Positions 15,444 through 23,286 of a stretch of 64,000 nt of DNA are shown piece by piece; position 1 is the stretch's first letter, and each line of letters starts with the position of its first letter. The notes below the pieces were generated by a model. The model did not search any database. It had not been told where the DNA came from and saw only the letters and a program-made list of their open reading frames with translations. This stretch comes from Clostridia bacterium (GTDB lineage Bacteria; Bacillota; Clostridia; Oscillospirales; CAG-382). The stretch is from contig JAFSNK010000008.1 in NCBI GenBank assembly GCA_017447445.1, positions 62,001 through 126,000 on the forward strand, in the 5' to 3' direction. A program made the translations under genes and the position numbers.

Positions 15444-15470
15444 GAACCGCCTTTACGGCGGTTCTTTTTT
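15444..15470 (+). terminator. hppA terminator
   Basis: GAACCGCC-TTTA-GGCGGTTC stem-loop followed by six T, 22 bp after the hppA stop. Confidence 0.85.
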
Positions 15471-15520
15471 CGGCGTGCGATTTGTAAAAATGCACAAGAG
15501 AATTCGCGCCGTTTTGTGAT

Positions 15521-15530
15521 TTTCGACAAA
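15521..15530 (-). promoter_or_regulatory. Perfect Spo0A box upstream of the oligopeptide-binding lipoprotein gene
   Basis: TTTGTCGAAA on the minus strand contains the full 0A box TTGTCGAA with favourable flanking T/A. It ends 26 bp before the -35 of the next gene, a place from which Spo0A~P could activate or repress. Binding is inferred. Confidence 0.45.
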
Positions 15531-15555
15531 TAGCGGTCTCGCTTGTGATTGGTGC

Positions 15556-15584
15556 TTGATTATTCCCGAAAATGGTGCTATAAT
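15556..15584 (+). promoter_or_regulatory. Promoter of the oligopeptide-binding lipoprotein gene
   Basis: TTGATT (15556-15561), 17 bp, and an extended -10 TGCTATAAT with TATAAT at 15579-15584. The coding start is 41 bp further on. Confidence 0.75.
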
Positions 15585-15624
15585 ACATTATCTATAAGTA
15601 TATACTCTTTTCCCGGAGGTACCT

Positions 15625-17493
15625 ATGAAAAGAATTATCGCATTACTGCTCTGCGCCGTGTTCTGCCTGGGCATGCTCGCAGGATGCAGTTCGCTGAAAG
15701 AAAACGAAAAGGGCGCGGTGATACGCGTTGCGCTTACACAGTATCCGCAGACTCTGGACCCTGCCGTGATACAGCTTAACGCCGACGCGGAAACAATACT
15801 TTCGCTTATATTCGAACCGCTGGTCACCATTGACGCCGACGGCAAGATACAGCCCGCGCTTTCCACCGAATGGTATTATAAGTACGACAGAATATATCAG
15901 CTCCACAAGATGTATTTCGTTATTAAAGAAACGTCCTGGAGCGATAACCGCCCGGTCCGCGCGGACGACGTTATATACGCCTGGAGGCGCATACTCGATC
16001 CGGCTATCGACAGCCCGTACGCTTCGCTGCTTTATCCGATAAAGGGCGCGCGTTCCGTTAAATCCGGGCTCGGCACTATCGACGACCTCGGGCTCGCCGC
16101 CGTCGACGACAAGCTGTTGGAAGTCACTTTCGAGGAAGAGTACGACATCGATCTGTTCCTTGAATCCATCGCGAACGTCCACCTCTCCCCCGCGCGTGAG
16201 GATATTATAACCCGTTCCGAAAAGGCCGGGGACGACTGGGCTTCCAGCGCCGGCAGTATGGCGTGCAACGGCCCGTTCAGAGTACAGTCGATGGAAATGC
16301 CCCACGAGAAAAAGGACAAAGAGGACCAGGACTGGACCGAAAACTTCGCCTGCCGTCTCGTGCTGGAGCGCAACGCTTATTATATGCGCACCGACGACGA
16401 ACAGGCGCTCGACAAATACGTTCTTCCCTACCGCATCGCCTGCTATTATTTCGAAGGGCAGTATTCCTACTATCCCGATGAAAGCGGTATCACACAGGAG
16501 CAGTTCCAGGCGAACCGTTTCGATTCCGGCGAACTGTTCATGCTCGGCGTTTTCAACAAAGACACCTACGCGAAGTACGAATCCAAGCTTAAAAAATACA
16601 GCACTCTGAACGGCTACGGCTTCTATTTCAACACCGCGAACGAAGTGCTTGCCGACGCGAACGTCCGCAAAACGCTTTCCGCCGCTTTGGACAGGAACGC
16701 ATTTGCGGAGCTGCTCGGCACCGGAGCCGTCCCGGCGACGGGATACGTCCCCGCCGGAGTGTTCAACACAAGCCGCAAGGACGATTTCCGCAAGATCGGC
16801 GGCGATCTCTTCCAGGCGAGCGCAGTTGAAGGCGGGCGCGGGCGCGGCTCGTTCACGATAACTTATCTTATCCCCGAGAACAAATACACCCAGAAGGATT
16901 ACGCCCGTCTTACAAGGGGCGCCGTCGATTACAGCCAGAACGTTTACGAAAAGCTTGCGAAGCAAGCCGCCGAGACCTGGAGCAAGCTCGGATACGACGT
17001 CGGCACAAACGGACTTTACTACAACGAATTCATCGCGGCGCTGAAAGCAAGGGACTACGACGTTATCGCACTGAACACCGTTATGGGCTCCGTCGATCCG
17101 TTCGCGTATCTCGCTCCCTACGCCACTCAGTACAGCGGCACCGGCGTTGAGATCAGCGTGGACGAAGCTTCCGACGACGAGATATTCAATCCGCACTACA
17201 CCAATCTCGACAACAAGGAATACAACGAGCTGATCGATTCGATAATCCACATAAAGGACCGCGCGCAGCGCGCCGAAAAGCTGCACGAAGCCGAAAAACT
17301 GCTTGCCGATCTCTGCCCCTCCGCACCGGTGTTATGGTACGGCGGCGCGTACGTCGCGAGCGACGAATTATCCGGCATCAAGAGCGACAGTTGGTTCGGT
17401 TATTTCGATCTGAGGAACCTTAAGCTTTCCGACTGGCGCGACGTCAACGCCAAAGAGGAAGAGGAAAGCATAGCGAGAGCCGCTTCCAACTGA
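15625..17493 (+). CDS. Peptide ABC transporter substrate-binding lipoprotein (SBP family 5, OppA-like)
   Basis: 622 residues with a strong GGAGG before the ATG. A lipoprotein signal peptide ends in LAGC (Cys21). The family 5 fold is recognised from 'YPQTLDPAVIQLNADAETIL', 'RPVRADDVIYAWRRILDP' and 'NVRKTLSAALDRNAFAELLG'. Extracellular solute-binding proteins of this family deliver oligopeptides, dipeptides or nickel to OppBCDF/DppBCDF-type transporters; no permease or ATPase gene is adjacent, so it works with a distant transporter or acts as a peptide sensor. The gene is monocistronic, with its own promoter, a perfect Spo0A box upstream and a terminator after it. Opp proteins take up signalling peptides in sporulating Firmicutes, so a link to sporulation timing is possible but inferred. 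Confidence 0.92.
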   Translation: MKRIIALLLCAVFCLGMLAGCSSLKENEKGAVIRVALTQYPQTLDPAVIQLNADAETILSLIFEPLVTIDADGKIQPALSTEWYYKYDRIYQLHKMYFVIKETSWSDNRPVRADDVIYAWRRILDPAIDSPYASLLYPIKGARSVKSGLGTIDDLGLAAVDDKLLEVTFEEEYDIDLFLESIANVHLSPAREDIITRSEKAGDDWASSAGSMACNGPFRVQSMEMPHEKKDKEDQDWTENFACRLVLERNAYYMRTDDEQALDKYVLPYRIACYYFEGQYSYYPDESGITQEQFQANRFDSGELFMLGVFNKDTYAKYESKLKKYSTLNGYGFYFNTANEVLADANVRKTLSAALDRNAFAELLGTGAVPATGYVPAGVFNTSRKDDFRKIGGDLFQASAVEGGRGRGSFTITYLIPENKYTQKDYARLTRGAVDYSQNVYEKLAKQAAETWSKLGYDVGTNGLYYNEFIAALKARDYDVIALNTVMGSVDPFAYLAPYATQYSGTGVEISVDEASDDEIFNPHYTNLDNKEYNELIDSIIHIKDRAQRAEKLHEAEKLLADLCPSAPVLWYGGAYVASDELSGIKSDSWFGYFDLRNLKLSDWRDVNAKEEEESIARAASN

Positions 17494-17528
17494 AAACCGC
17501 CCGCTTCGGGCTGAATAAAAAACGTTTG

Positions 17529-17582
17529 AAAAACCGGCTGTATCAAGGAAACGCATCCTTGTTTCGACCGGTTTTCCTTTTG
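17529..17582 (+). terminator. Long stem-loop terminator after the SBP gene
   Basis: AAAACCGG pairs with CCGGTTTT, with an inner CAAGGA/TCCTTG stem, and the downstream arm runs into a T-rich stretch. Confidence 0.65.
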
Positions 17583-17638
17583 CCGCGTACGCTTTTGCGG
17601 CGGAGATACGCGCCGCGGGCACAAAAAACGGGCGCGGG

Positions 17639-18229
17639 CTATATTATCTGCGCCGCAAGCGAAAGCATAAGTACTGCGGCGCCGGGGTTGAAGCCGGAGC
17701 AGACGAACGCCGCCGCCGCGAGCAGGGCGCAGAAAGCAACCGAAAGCGCGTTTGCGGTATCGCATATACGGGCGGATGATTCCGCGTCGGCGCCGCGCAT
17801 CGCCGCCAGGCAGCAAAGCGCCTTTCCGCCGTCGAGCTTTTTTACCGGAAGCAGGTTGAAGAACGCCAGCAGAGCGTTTATTAGGCAGGCGTAAAGCGGA
17901 TATACGCCGCCGAAGAGCAGGTATGCCGCCCCGGAAGCTGCAGCCGCGGCGAACGAAAACGCCGGCCCCGCGAGCGCCACCGTGAATTCCGTTTTATACG
18001 GCATCCCCTCCGGGCAGACGATAAGCGCGCCCATCGGGAGCAGGTCTATGCGGCGGGGGCGCGCGCCGTGTATTTTAAGCGCGAGCAGGTGCCCGCATTC
18101 GTGGAACAGCGCCGACGCGGCGAGCAGGGCGAACGGGAGCGCCGATTCCAGCGCGAGCATAAGCAGCGCGGCGGGCAGTACGAACGCGGATACGCGCAAT
18201 CTCGCCCTCGGGAAGCTTATCCACGGCAT
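17639..18229 (-). CDS. M50 family intramembrane metalloprotease, SpoIVFB-like
   Basis: 196 residues from ATG 18229, one base after the stop of the small upstream ORF, implying translational coupling. It is a compact site-2 protease: hydrophobic helices throughout, zinc motif HECGH (42-46) inside a helix, and the second ligand motif NLLPVKKLDGGKAL with its catalytic Asp. This arrangement matches SpoIVFB-type M50B enzymes, which in Bacillus cleave pro-sigma-K in the outer forespore membrane. Other clostridial M50 proteins have unknown targets, so the exact substrate is not certain. The gene diverges from spoIIGA-sigE across a 66-bp gap, which supports a sporulation role. It lacks the PDZ and CBS domains seen in other M50 classes. 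Confidence 0.8.
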   Translation of the reverse strand: MPWISFPRARLRVSAFVLPAALLMLALESALPFALLAASALFHECGHLLALKIHGARPRRIDLLPMGALIVCPEGMPYKTEFTVALAGPAFSFAAAAASGAAYLLFGGVYPLYACLINALLAFFNLLPVKKLDGGKALCCLAAMRGADAESSARICDTANALSVAFCALLAAAAFVCSGFNPGAAVLMLSLAAQII

Positions 18230-18233
18230 TTCA

Positions 18234-18416
18234 GGAGACCATTCCGCGGACAAGATCGAAGACTCCGCGCCGGAAGGAACCGCCTTCGCCGGAAGCGAAC
18301 GCCGGGACGGAGCCGCCCGGTGAGAACAGCAAATAAAGCGCGAAAACAGTGAGCAGGACCGCGGCGGCAAACGCCGCCTTTTTGTTTTTGAGGAGGACGA
18401 CGAAGGGTTTTTTCAT
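18234..18416 (-). CDS. Small single-pass membrane protein (unknown)
   Basis: The ORF ends in a TGA at 18233-18231, immediately before the M50 gene. From ATG 18416 it encodes about 60 residues: a basic N-terminus (MKKPFVVLLKNKKAAF), one transmembrane helix (about 16-31) and a Gly/Ser-rich outside tail. A GTG at 18446 would add ten residues. Neither start has a strong ribosome site. In Bacillus the spoIVFB gene is preceded by the gene for its regulator SpoIVFA; this ORF occupies the same place but is far shorter and shows no M23 domain. It may be a degenerate or alternative regulator, or simply a leader peptide. Confidence 0.5.
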
Positions 18417-18448
18417 AAATTTCACCGCGTTTCGGAACAGGTACACCC

Positions 18449-18483
18449 TGCGACAACATTCCCCATACCGTATGAGTTATAAT
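18449..18483 (+). promoter_or_regulatory. Candidate Spo0A-dependent promoter of spoIIGA
   Basis: A TATAAT at 18478-18483 has no -35 at 17 bp. Instead TGCGACAA (18449-18456) reads TTGTCGCA on the other strand, one mismatch from the 0A box, and its GCGACA lies 22 bp from the -10. The B. subtilis spoIIG promoter is known for a 22-bp spacer with 0A boxes near its -35, so the layouts resemble each other. Confidence 0.45.
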
Positions 18484-18512
18484 ACGCACAGGGCGTTCGG
18501 GGGGTGTTGAAT

Positions 18513-19331
18513 ATGTATGAGCAGACGCAGACGGTTTATGCGGACGTTTTGTTTTTGATAAACTTTTGCGTGGATCTGCTGTGCCTTTTTATCGCGGGGC
18601 GGCTGTGCGGACACGGGGCGAGGCCCCGGCGTACGGTTGCGGCCGCGGCGATCGGCGGCGGATATTCTTTCGTGCCGCTGCTTCTTCCGGAGCTGCCGGA
18701 CGCCGCCGCGTTTGCGATGCACGTCGCCGCCGGAGCGCTGATTTGCGCCGCGGCGTTCGGAATAAAGGCGGGGATAAAGAAAACTGCGCTTGTGTTCGCG
18801 GCATTCGCGGCGACGGAGGCGCTTGTGGGCGGTCTGGTGAACGGCGTTTTCGGGCTGGCGTACGGCGAAGGCGCCGGAGGAAGACAGAGCCCTGCGGCGT
18901 TCGCGGCGATACTTGCGTTCTCGGCGCTGGCGGCGGCGCTTTACGGGCTCGCGGCGAGGCGGAGCAGGAAAACGCGTTGCTGTACGCTTAAATTCCGCGC
19001 CTGCGGCGAAACGGTGCGCGCGCGGCTTCTGGTGGACAGCGGGAATCTGGTCACGGAGCCGTTTTCCGCGCTCCCGGTCATCGTGCTTTCGCACACGGCG
19101 CTCCCCTACCCGCTTTCCGATCCGCTCGGCGGCGCGTTCCCCGCGCAGATACGGCTTATTCCTTATAAGACCGCGAACGGCGCGGGATGCCTTTACGGAT
19201 TCCGCCCGGAAAAGGCGGAGATCGCCGCCCCGGGCCTGAAAAACAAAGAAGTGGAAGCTTTTATAGGGATCGACACCGAAACGGCGGAGTATTCCGGCTA
19301 CGACGGGATACTTCCGGCGGAATTACTGTAA
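18513..19331 (+). CDS. spoIIGA: Sporulation sigma-E processing protease SpoIIGA
   Basis: 272 residues. ATG 18513 is chosen because a G-rich ribosome site ends 8 bp upstream; the in-frame GTG at 18504 overlaps that site. The N-terminal half is a five-helix membrane domain opening with '[20 protein letters not shown]', typical of SpoIIGA. The C-terminal half is an aspartic-protease-like domain with catalytic Asp in [14 protein letters not shown] and '[10 protein letters not shown]' at the end. In the mother cell septal membrane SpoIIGA cleaves the pro-sequence from sigma-E after a SpoIIR signal from the forespore. It lies 16 bp upstream of sigE in the conserved order, so the assignment is secure despite low sequence conservation of the family. 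Confidence 0.93.
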   Translation: MYEQTQTVYADVLFLINFCVDLLCLFIAGRLCGHGARPRRTVAAAAIGGGYSFVPLLLPELPDAAAFAMHVAAGALICAAAFGIKAGIKKTALVFAAFAATEALVGGLVNGVFGLAYGEGAGGRQSPAAFAAILAFSALAAALYGLAARRSRKTRCCTLKFRACGETVRARLLVDSGNLVTEPFSALPVIVLSHTALPYPLSDPLGGAFPAQIRLIPYKTANGAGCLYGFRPEKAEIAAPGLKNKEVEAFIGIDTETAEYSGYDGILPAELL

Positions 19332-19347
19332 ACAGGGAGGAACCGAA

Positions 19348-20061
19348 ATGCTTAAAACGCTTTATTCGCCGATCATCGCGAAACTCAGACTGATCCTTGC
19401 CGAAAAAAACGGGCTGCATTACATCAACGGCCCGCAGACGCTTCCGCCGCCGCTTACCAAGGAGGAGGAAAACGAGCTTACCGAACGGCTCGAAACCGAC
19501 CCGGCGGCGCGGGACCTGCTTATAGAGCGCAATCTGCGGCTTGTCGTTTACATCGCGCGGAAGTTCGAAAACACGCAGATCGGGATAGAAGACCTTATCT
19601 CGATAGGCACCATAGGGCTTATAAAAGCCATAAACACCTTCCGCCCGGACAAGCAGATAAAGCTGGCGACCTACGCCTCGCGGTGCATAGAGAACGAGAT
19701 ACTTATGTATATACGCAAGAACGGCGGGGCGAAGACGGAGCTTTCGCTCGACGAGCCGCTGAACGTCGATTACGACGGCAACGAGCTGCTGTTGAGCGAT
19801 ATTCTCGGCACCGAAAACGATTACGTTTACAAAAGCATAGAGGAGAGCGAAGACCGGCGGATGATAGCGCAGGCGCTCGCCGGGCTTTCCCCGCGGGACC
19901 GCAGGATAATAGAGCTGCGCTACGGGATAAACAGGGGCGGGCGCGAGCTTACGCAAAAGGAGGCGGCGGACGTGCTGGGGATATCGCAAAGCTATATTTC
20001 CCGCCTCGAAAAGAAGATAATAGAGGAAATGAAAGGTTATTTGACGCGGCAAAACTATTGA
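19348..20061 (+). CDS. sigE: Pro-sigma-E, mother-cell sporulation sigma factor
   Basis: 237 residues, typical for SigE. The first 25-30 residues ([20 protein letters not shown]) are the amphipathic pro-sequence that tethers the inactive form to the membrane until SpoIIGA removes it. Region 2 follows ('[20 protein letters not shown]', '[18 protein letters not shown]', '[20 protein letters not shown]'), then region 4 with '[15 protein letters not shown]' and the helix-turn-helix '[20 protein letters not shown]'. Once processed it drives early mother-cell transcription. In Bacillus and most Clostridia sigG comes next; here a NYN gene takes that place, and a new promoter begins inside the sigE stop. 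Confidence 0.96.
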   Translation: MLKTLYSPIIAKLRLILAEKNGLHYINGPQTLPPPLTKEEENELTERLETDPAARDLLIERNLRLVVYIARKFENTQIGIEDLISIGTIGLIKAINTFRPDKQIKLATYASRCIENEILMYIRKNGGAKTELSLDEPLNVDYDGNELLLSDILGTENDYVYKSIEESEDRRMIAQALAGLSPRDRRIIELRYGINRGGRELTQKEAADVLGISQSYISRLEKKIIEEMKGYLTRQNY

Positions 20062-20085
20062 CACGGCGGCATTTTCGTGTATAAT
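20058..20085 (+). promoter_or_regulatory. Sigma-A promoter between sigE and the NYN gene
   Basis: TTGACA (20058-20063) overlaps the sigE stop codon; after a 16-bp spacer comes TATAAT (20080-20085). The NYN gene can therefore be expressed in vegetative cells apart from sigE. Confidence 0.75.
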
Positions 20086-20121
20086 TAAAGTGAGATTATA
20101 TGGAAAGGAGGTAACGACATA

Positions 20122-20913
20122 CTGAGTTTTTTCAAAAAAGAGACCGCGAAACCTCAACCGGCTCCGCGATATGACGCCGACCTGCCGAAGGCGGTCGCGT
20201 TCGTCGACTACGAACATTGGTACATATCGCTTAAAAACAACTACGGCACGCTTCCGAACATAAAAGGATGGTTCGAGGAGCTGAACCGTAACTACAACCT
20301 CGTGGAAGTCAACTTTTTCGCGGATTTCTCGCACAAGAGTCTTGCCGATGAAATAGGCAGGATAAGACTGTTTTCCAACAAGATAATCGACACGCGCAGC
20401 CCGAACGGAGTCAAAAAAGACTTCACTGATTTCATTATTTTGGACAATATTTATCAAAAAGCGCTTTCTTCCGACGATATCGACGTTTTTATATTGTTTT
20501 CGGGCGACGGGCATTTCAGCTCGATCACTTCGTTTTTGAAGAACTTCTACCGCAAGGAAGTCGTGGTATACGGCGTGAACGGTTCGTTTTCGAAGCAGCT
20601 CCGCGAGACGGCGAGCAGCTTCCGCGTGGTGCCCGACGAAGCCGAGCTTAACGAAGGATTTTACAAACACGTTTTCGATTATCTTAAATCAAACCGCAGT
20701 CCCACCTATAACGAGGCGCTCAAGGAAGTAGCCGCCAAATGCCGCAACAGGGCAGAAAAGCAGCGCGCCGTACAGGCGATGAAGGCGCTGCAGGACGCGG
20801 GCATTATTTCGGAGCGCGCACTGCCGGATTCCAAGGGCAAAAAAAGGAACATGCTGTTCGTGGATTGGGAAAAAGCCGGAGAATTGGGCTTTTACAACGA
20901 TAATAAGCGTTAA
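20122..20913 (+). CDS. NYN-domain (PIN-like) putative ribonuclease, apparent CTG start
   Basis: 263 residues if started at CTG 20122. AAAGGAGGT (20104-20112) sits 9 bp upstream; the only other candidate near it is ATA 20119. The first in-frame ATG, GTG or TTG is a GTG at 20299, which would remove the start of the catalytic domain. The NYN domain (about 25-165) shows acidic residues of PIN-like nucleases: VAFVDYEHWY, NFFADFSHKS, DFIILDNIYQ and FILFSGDGHF. A winged-helix-like C-terminus follows (about 195-263, 'EKQRAVQAMKALQDAGIISE'). Such proteins (LabA/DUF88 type) are presumed metal-dependent RNases. It follows sigE where sigG normally sits but has its own promoter. The RNA target is unknown. 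Confidence 0.85.
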   Translation: MSFFKKETAKPQPAPRYDADLPKAVAFVDYEHWYISLKNNYGTLPNIKGWFEELNRNYNLVEVNFFADFSHKSLADEIGRIRLFSNKIIDTRSPNGVKKDFTDFIILDNIYQKALSSDDIDVFILFSGDGHFSSITSFLKNFYRKEVVVYGVNGSFSKQLRETASSFRVVPDEAELNEGFYKHVFDYLKSNRSPTYNEALKEVAAKCRNRAEKQRAVQAMKALQDAGIISERALPDSKGKKRNMLFVDWEKAGELGFYNDNKR

Positions 20914-20949
20914 AATCGCTTTCAGCCGCAAGTTTTTTTCGAAAAACTA

Positions 20950-20978
20950 TTGTAAATCGTCGGAGACTATGGTATAAT
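20950..20978 (+). promoter_or_regulatory. Promoter of the rimP-nusA-infB operon
   Basis: TTGTAA (20950-20955), 17 bp, TATAAT (20973-20978), about 88 bp ahead of rimP. Confidence 0.7.
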
Positions 20979-21002
20979 AACGCCATAAGGAAAATTAAGT
21001 AT

Positions 21003-21037
21003 ATCAAGAGAGGGTCAAATAAAAACCCTCTCTTGAT
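21003..21037 (+). promoter_or_regulatory. Strong leader hairpin upstream of rimP
   Basis: A perfect 13-bp stem (ATCAAGAGAGGGT with ACCCTCTCTTGAT, 9-nt loop) lies in the 5' leader of the operon, about 20 bp before the rimP ribosome site and with no T run after it. It is not a canonical terminator; it may be an RNA-stability, protein-binding or RNase III element. Confidence 0.65.
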
Positions 21038-21065
21038 TCGTGAATGGACAAAAAACGGAGGTCTT

Positions 21066-21569
21066 ATGGCAGACAAAAAAACCGGCGTCGCCGCGAGAGT
21101 GCGCGACGCGGTCGCCGGGCTTATCGAAGGCGCCGGCTACAAACTGTGGGACGTGGCATACTACAAAGAGGGCCCGGAGATGATACTGGAGATATCCATA
21201 GACCGCGAAGGCGGGATATCGCTGAACGATTGCTCGGCGGTGACAAAGCTTATCGAACCGTTGATCGACGAAATGGACCCGATCGAGGAAAGCTACTGCC
21301 TGCAGGTATCTTCCGCCGGAGTGGTGCGCCCGCTCAACCGCGACGAACATATAAGATTCGTTTCCGAGAGCAGGATCCCGGTAACGGTCGGGCTTTACAC
21401 CGCAACGGACGGAAAAAAGGAGTTTTCCGGTATTATCGAAGAATACGACGGCACGGATATCGTGCTGGAATCCGGCGGCGAACGGAGGACGTTCAACAAG
21501 AAACAAATATCCCGCATCACAGCGGAATTCAACGAAGCTGCCGTTGAAGGCGGCTATAACGAGGAGTAA
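21066..21569 (+). CDS. rimP: Ribosome maturation factor RimP
   Basis: 167 residues from ATG 21066 with GGAGG upstream; the longer frame starts inside the leader. It binds the 30S subunit late in assembly and helps S12 and neighbours join 16S rRNA. The family pattern is visible: 'GYKLWDVAYYKEGPEMILEI', then ISLNDCSAVTKLIEPLIDE, 'YCLQVSSAGVVRPLNRDEHI', and a C-terminal SH3-like part ('EFSGIIEEYDGTDIVLESGG'). It is first in the conserved rimP-nusA order and ends 3 bp before nusA. Confidence 0.95.
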   Translation: MADKKTGVAARVRDAVAGLIEGAGYKLWDVAYYKEGPEMILEISIDREGGISLNDCSAVTKLIEPLIDEMDPIEESYCLQVSSAGVVRPLNRDEHIRFVSESRIPVTVGLYTATDGKKEFSGIIEEYDGTDIVLESGGERRTFNKKQISRITAEFNEAAVEGGYNEE

Positions 21570-21572
21570 CAA

Positions 21573-22631
21573 ATGAACAAGGAATTTTTTGAATCACTCG
21601 ACCTGCTCGAAAAGGAAAAAGGCATTTCCAAAGAGTATATGCTCGAACGCATCGAAGCGGCGCTCCTTTCGGCATACCGCAAGGAGAATTCCTCGCATGA
21701 GAACGCGAGGATAAAGCTCGACCCGCTTAAGCAGGAGGTGCGTATGTACCGCCAGCTTACCGTCGTCGACGAGGTGATCGACCCCATCACGGAGATATCT
21801 CTGTCCGACGCGCATATGAAATCCAAGAAATACAAGCTCGGCGACGTTTACGAAGTCGAGATAAAAACGAAGAACTTCGGCAGGATAGCAGCGCAGGCCG
21901 CGAAGCAGGTCATAATCCAGGGCATCCGCGAAGCCGAAAGAGGAAATCTCATACGCGAATACGAGGAAAAGAAGGAAGATATCGTTTCCGCGGTGGTCGT
22001 TAGAGTCGATCCGAACAGCGGCAACGCCACTCTGGAGATAGGCAAGAACGAGATGGTGCTCTTCCGCAACGACCAGATACCCAACGAAAACCTTCAGGTC
22101 GGCGACAGGATAAAGGTCTTTATCACCGAGATAAAGAAGGCGGCGAGAGGACCGAGCATTCAGCTCTCGCGCACGCATCCCGGGCTGGTGTCGCGCCTGT
22201 TCGAGCTTGAAGTGCCCGAGATAAAGGACGGCACCGTGGAAATAAAGCGCATCGCGCGGGAACCCGGCAGCAGGACCAAGATCGCCGTTTGCTCTAACGA
22301 TGAAAACGTCGACGCGATAGGCGCCTGCATCGGCCCCAAGGGCATGCGTAAGAACAACGTGACCGCCGAACTCGCGGGGGAAAAGATAGATATCATCCTT
22401 TACAGCGAAAACGCCGAGGAATTCATAAGCGCGGCGCTCGCGCCCGCCACGGTCGATTCCGTGCAGAAGCTGCCCGACAGCGACAGGTCCTACAGAGTCC
22501 GCGTCGCCGACGATCAGCTTTCGCTCGCGATAGGCAAGGAAGGGCAGAACGCCCGTCTCGCCGCGAAGCTCACCGGCTGCAAGATAGACATTAAGAGCAG
22601 CCGCAGCGAAGCGGCGGAAGCCGGGGAATAA
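21573..22631 (+). CDS. nusA: Transcription elongation/termination factor NusA
   Basis: 352 residues, the short Firmicutes form without the acidic repeats of E. coli. Domains in order: an N-terminal RNA polymerase-binding domain (about 1-125, 'EALLSAYRKENSSHENARIK'), S1 (about 130-200, 'EDIVSAVVVRVDPNSGNATL'), KH1 ('GTVEIKRIAREPGSRTKIAV') and KH2 ('QLSLAIGKEGQNARLAAKLT'). NusA modulates pausing and intrinsic termination and takes part in rRNA antitermination. The stop codon abuts the start region of ylxR, in the classical order. Confidence 0.97.
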   Translation: MNKEFFESLDLLEKEKGISKEYMLERIEAALLSAYRKENSSHENARIKLDPLKQEVRMYRQLTVVDEVIDPITEISLSDAHMKSKKYKLGDVYEVEIKTKNFGRIAAQAAKQVIIQGIREAERGNLIREYEEKKEDIVSAVVVRVDPNSGNATLEIGKNEMVLFRNDQIPNENLQVGDRIKVFITEIKKAARGPSIQLSRTHPGLVSRLFELEVPEIKDGTVEIKRIAREPGSRTKIAVCSNDENVDAIGACIGPKGMRKNNVTAELAGEKIDIILYSENAEEFISAALAPATVDSVQKLPDSDRSYRVRVADDQLSLAIGKEGQNARLAAKLTGCKIDIKSSRSEAAEAGE

Positions 22632-22658
22632 TTGCCCGTAACGGGAGGTGCTTTGGCT

Positions 22659-22934
22659 TTGACCGAACGCAAAACCCCCATGCGCAAATGCGTGGGCTGC
22701 AACGAAATGAAGGACAAGCGCGAACTTGCGCGTGTGGTGCGCGGCAGCGACGGAGCCGTTTGCTTCGACCCCACCGGGAAGCTGCCGGGGCGCGGCGCGT
22801 ACGTTTGCCGCAGCTCCGCCTGCCTTGCCGCCGCGGTAAAGTCCAAACGGCTGGAACGCGCTTTTAAGTGCCGCGTGCCGGACGAGGTATACGAAACGCT
22901 TAAAAAGCAGCTTGCGGCGGAAAACAGTAATTGA
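22659..22934 (+). CDS. ylxR: YlxR family RNA-binding protein (RnpM-like)
   Basis: 91 residues. Two TTG codons are possible (22653 and 22659); the second, 10 bp after GGAGG, gives the usual N-terminus TERKTPMRKCVGCNEMKDK. The YlxR motif set is present: 'PMRKCVGCNE', 'KRELARVVR' and 'DPTGKLPGRGAYVCRS' including the GRGAYVC box. B. subtilis YlxR has been linked to RNase P modulation (RnpM) and metabolic gene regulation. Two further Cys (CRSSAC) may bind metal. It lies between nusA and ylxQ as in other Firmicutes. Confidence 0.92.
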   Translation: MTERKTPMRKCVGCNEMKDKRELARVVRGSDGAVCFDPTGKLPGRGAYVCRSSACLAAAVKSKRLERAFKCRVPDEVYETLKKQLAAENSN

Positions 22935-22950
22935 CCGGGAGGCGATCTAC

Positions 22951-23283
22951 GTGAACAAAAACACGCTTGGAGTTCTGGGACTTGCGACGCGCGCCGGGAA
23001 GACGGCCGCGGGCGCGAACAACGCGGTGGAAGCGGTCCGTGCCGGGAAAGCAAAGCTTGTGCTTATCGCAAGCGACGCTTCCGAGAACACAAAAAAGCAG
23101 GTTTCCGATAAATCGCGCTTTTACAAAGTCGAATGCGTCGTGTGCGACGCCGGTTCCGAAGAATTGGGGCGCGCGATCGGAAAAAGCAGCTCCGCCGCGG
23201 TCGCGATAACCGATCCCGGCTTCGTTACGGCATACAAAAAAAGCACCGGAGCCCAAACCGCCAACAGAGAAAGAGGGATGTAA
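22951..23283 (+). CDS. ylxQ: YlxQ, L7Ae/L30e-like RNA-binding protein
   Basis: 110 residues from GTG 22951, 8 bp after GGGAGG. The L7Ae/L30e fold is indicated by 'LGLATRAGKTAAGANNAVEAV', 'AKLVLIASDASENTKKQV' and 'GRAIGKSSSAAVAITDPGF'. Members bind kink-turn RNA. The protein is non-essential in B. subtilis and its target in vivo is not well defined. It sits 3 bp before infB. Confidence 0.9.
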   Translation: MNKNTLGVLGLATRAGKTAAGANNAVEAVRAGKAKLVLIASDASENTKKQVSDKSRFYKVECVVCDAGSEELGRAIGKSSSAAVAITDPGFVTAYKKSTGAQTANRERGM

Positions 23284-23286
23284 CAT

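Noticed and set aside
22659-23283. ylxR/ylxQ as novel RNA-binding pair
   Set aside because: They are conserved members of the nusA operon.
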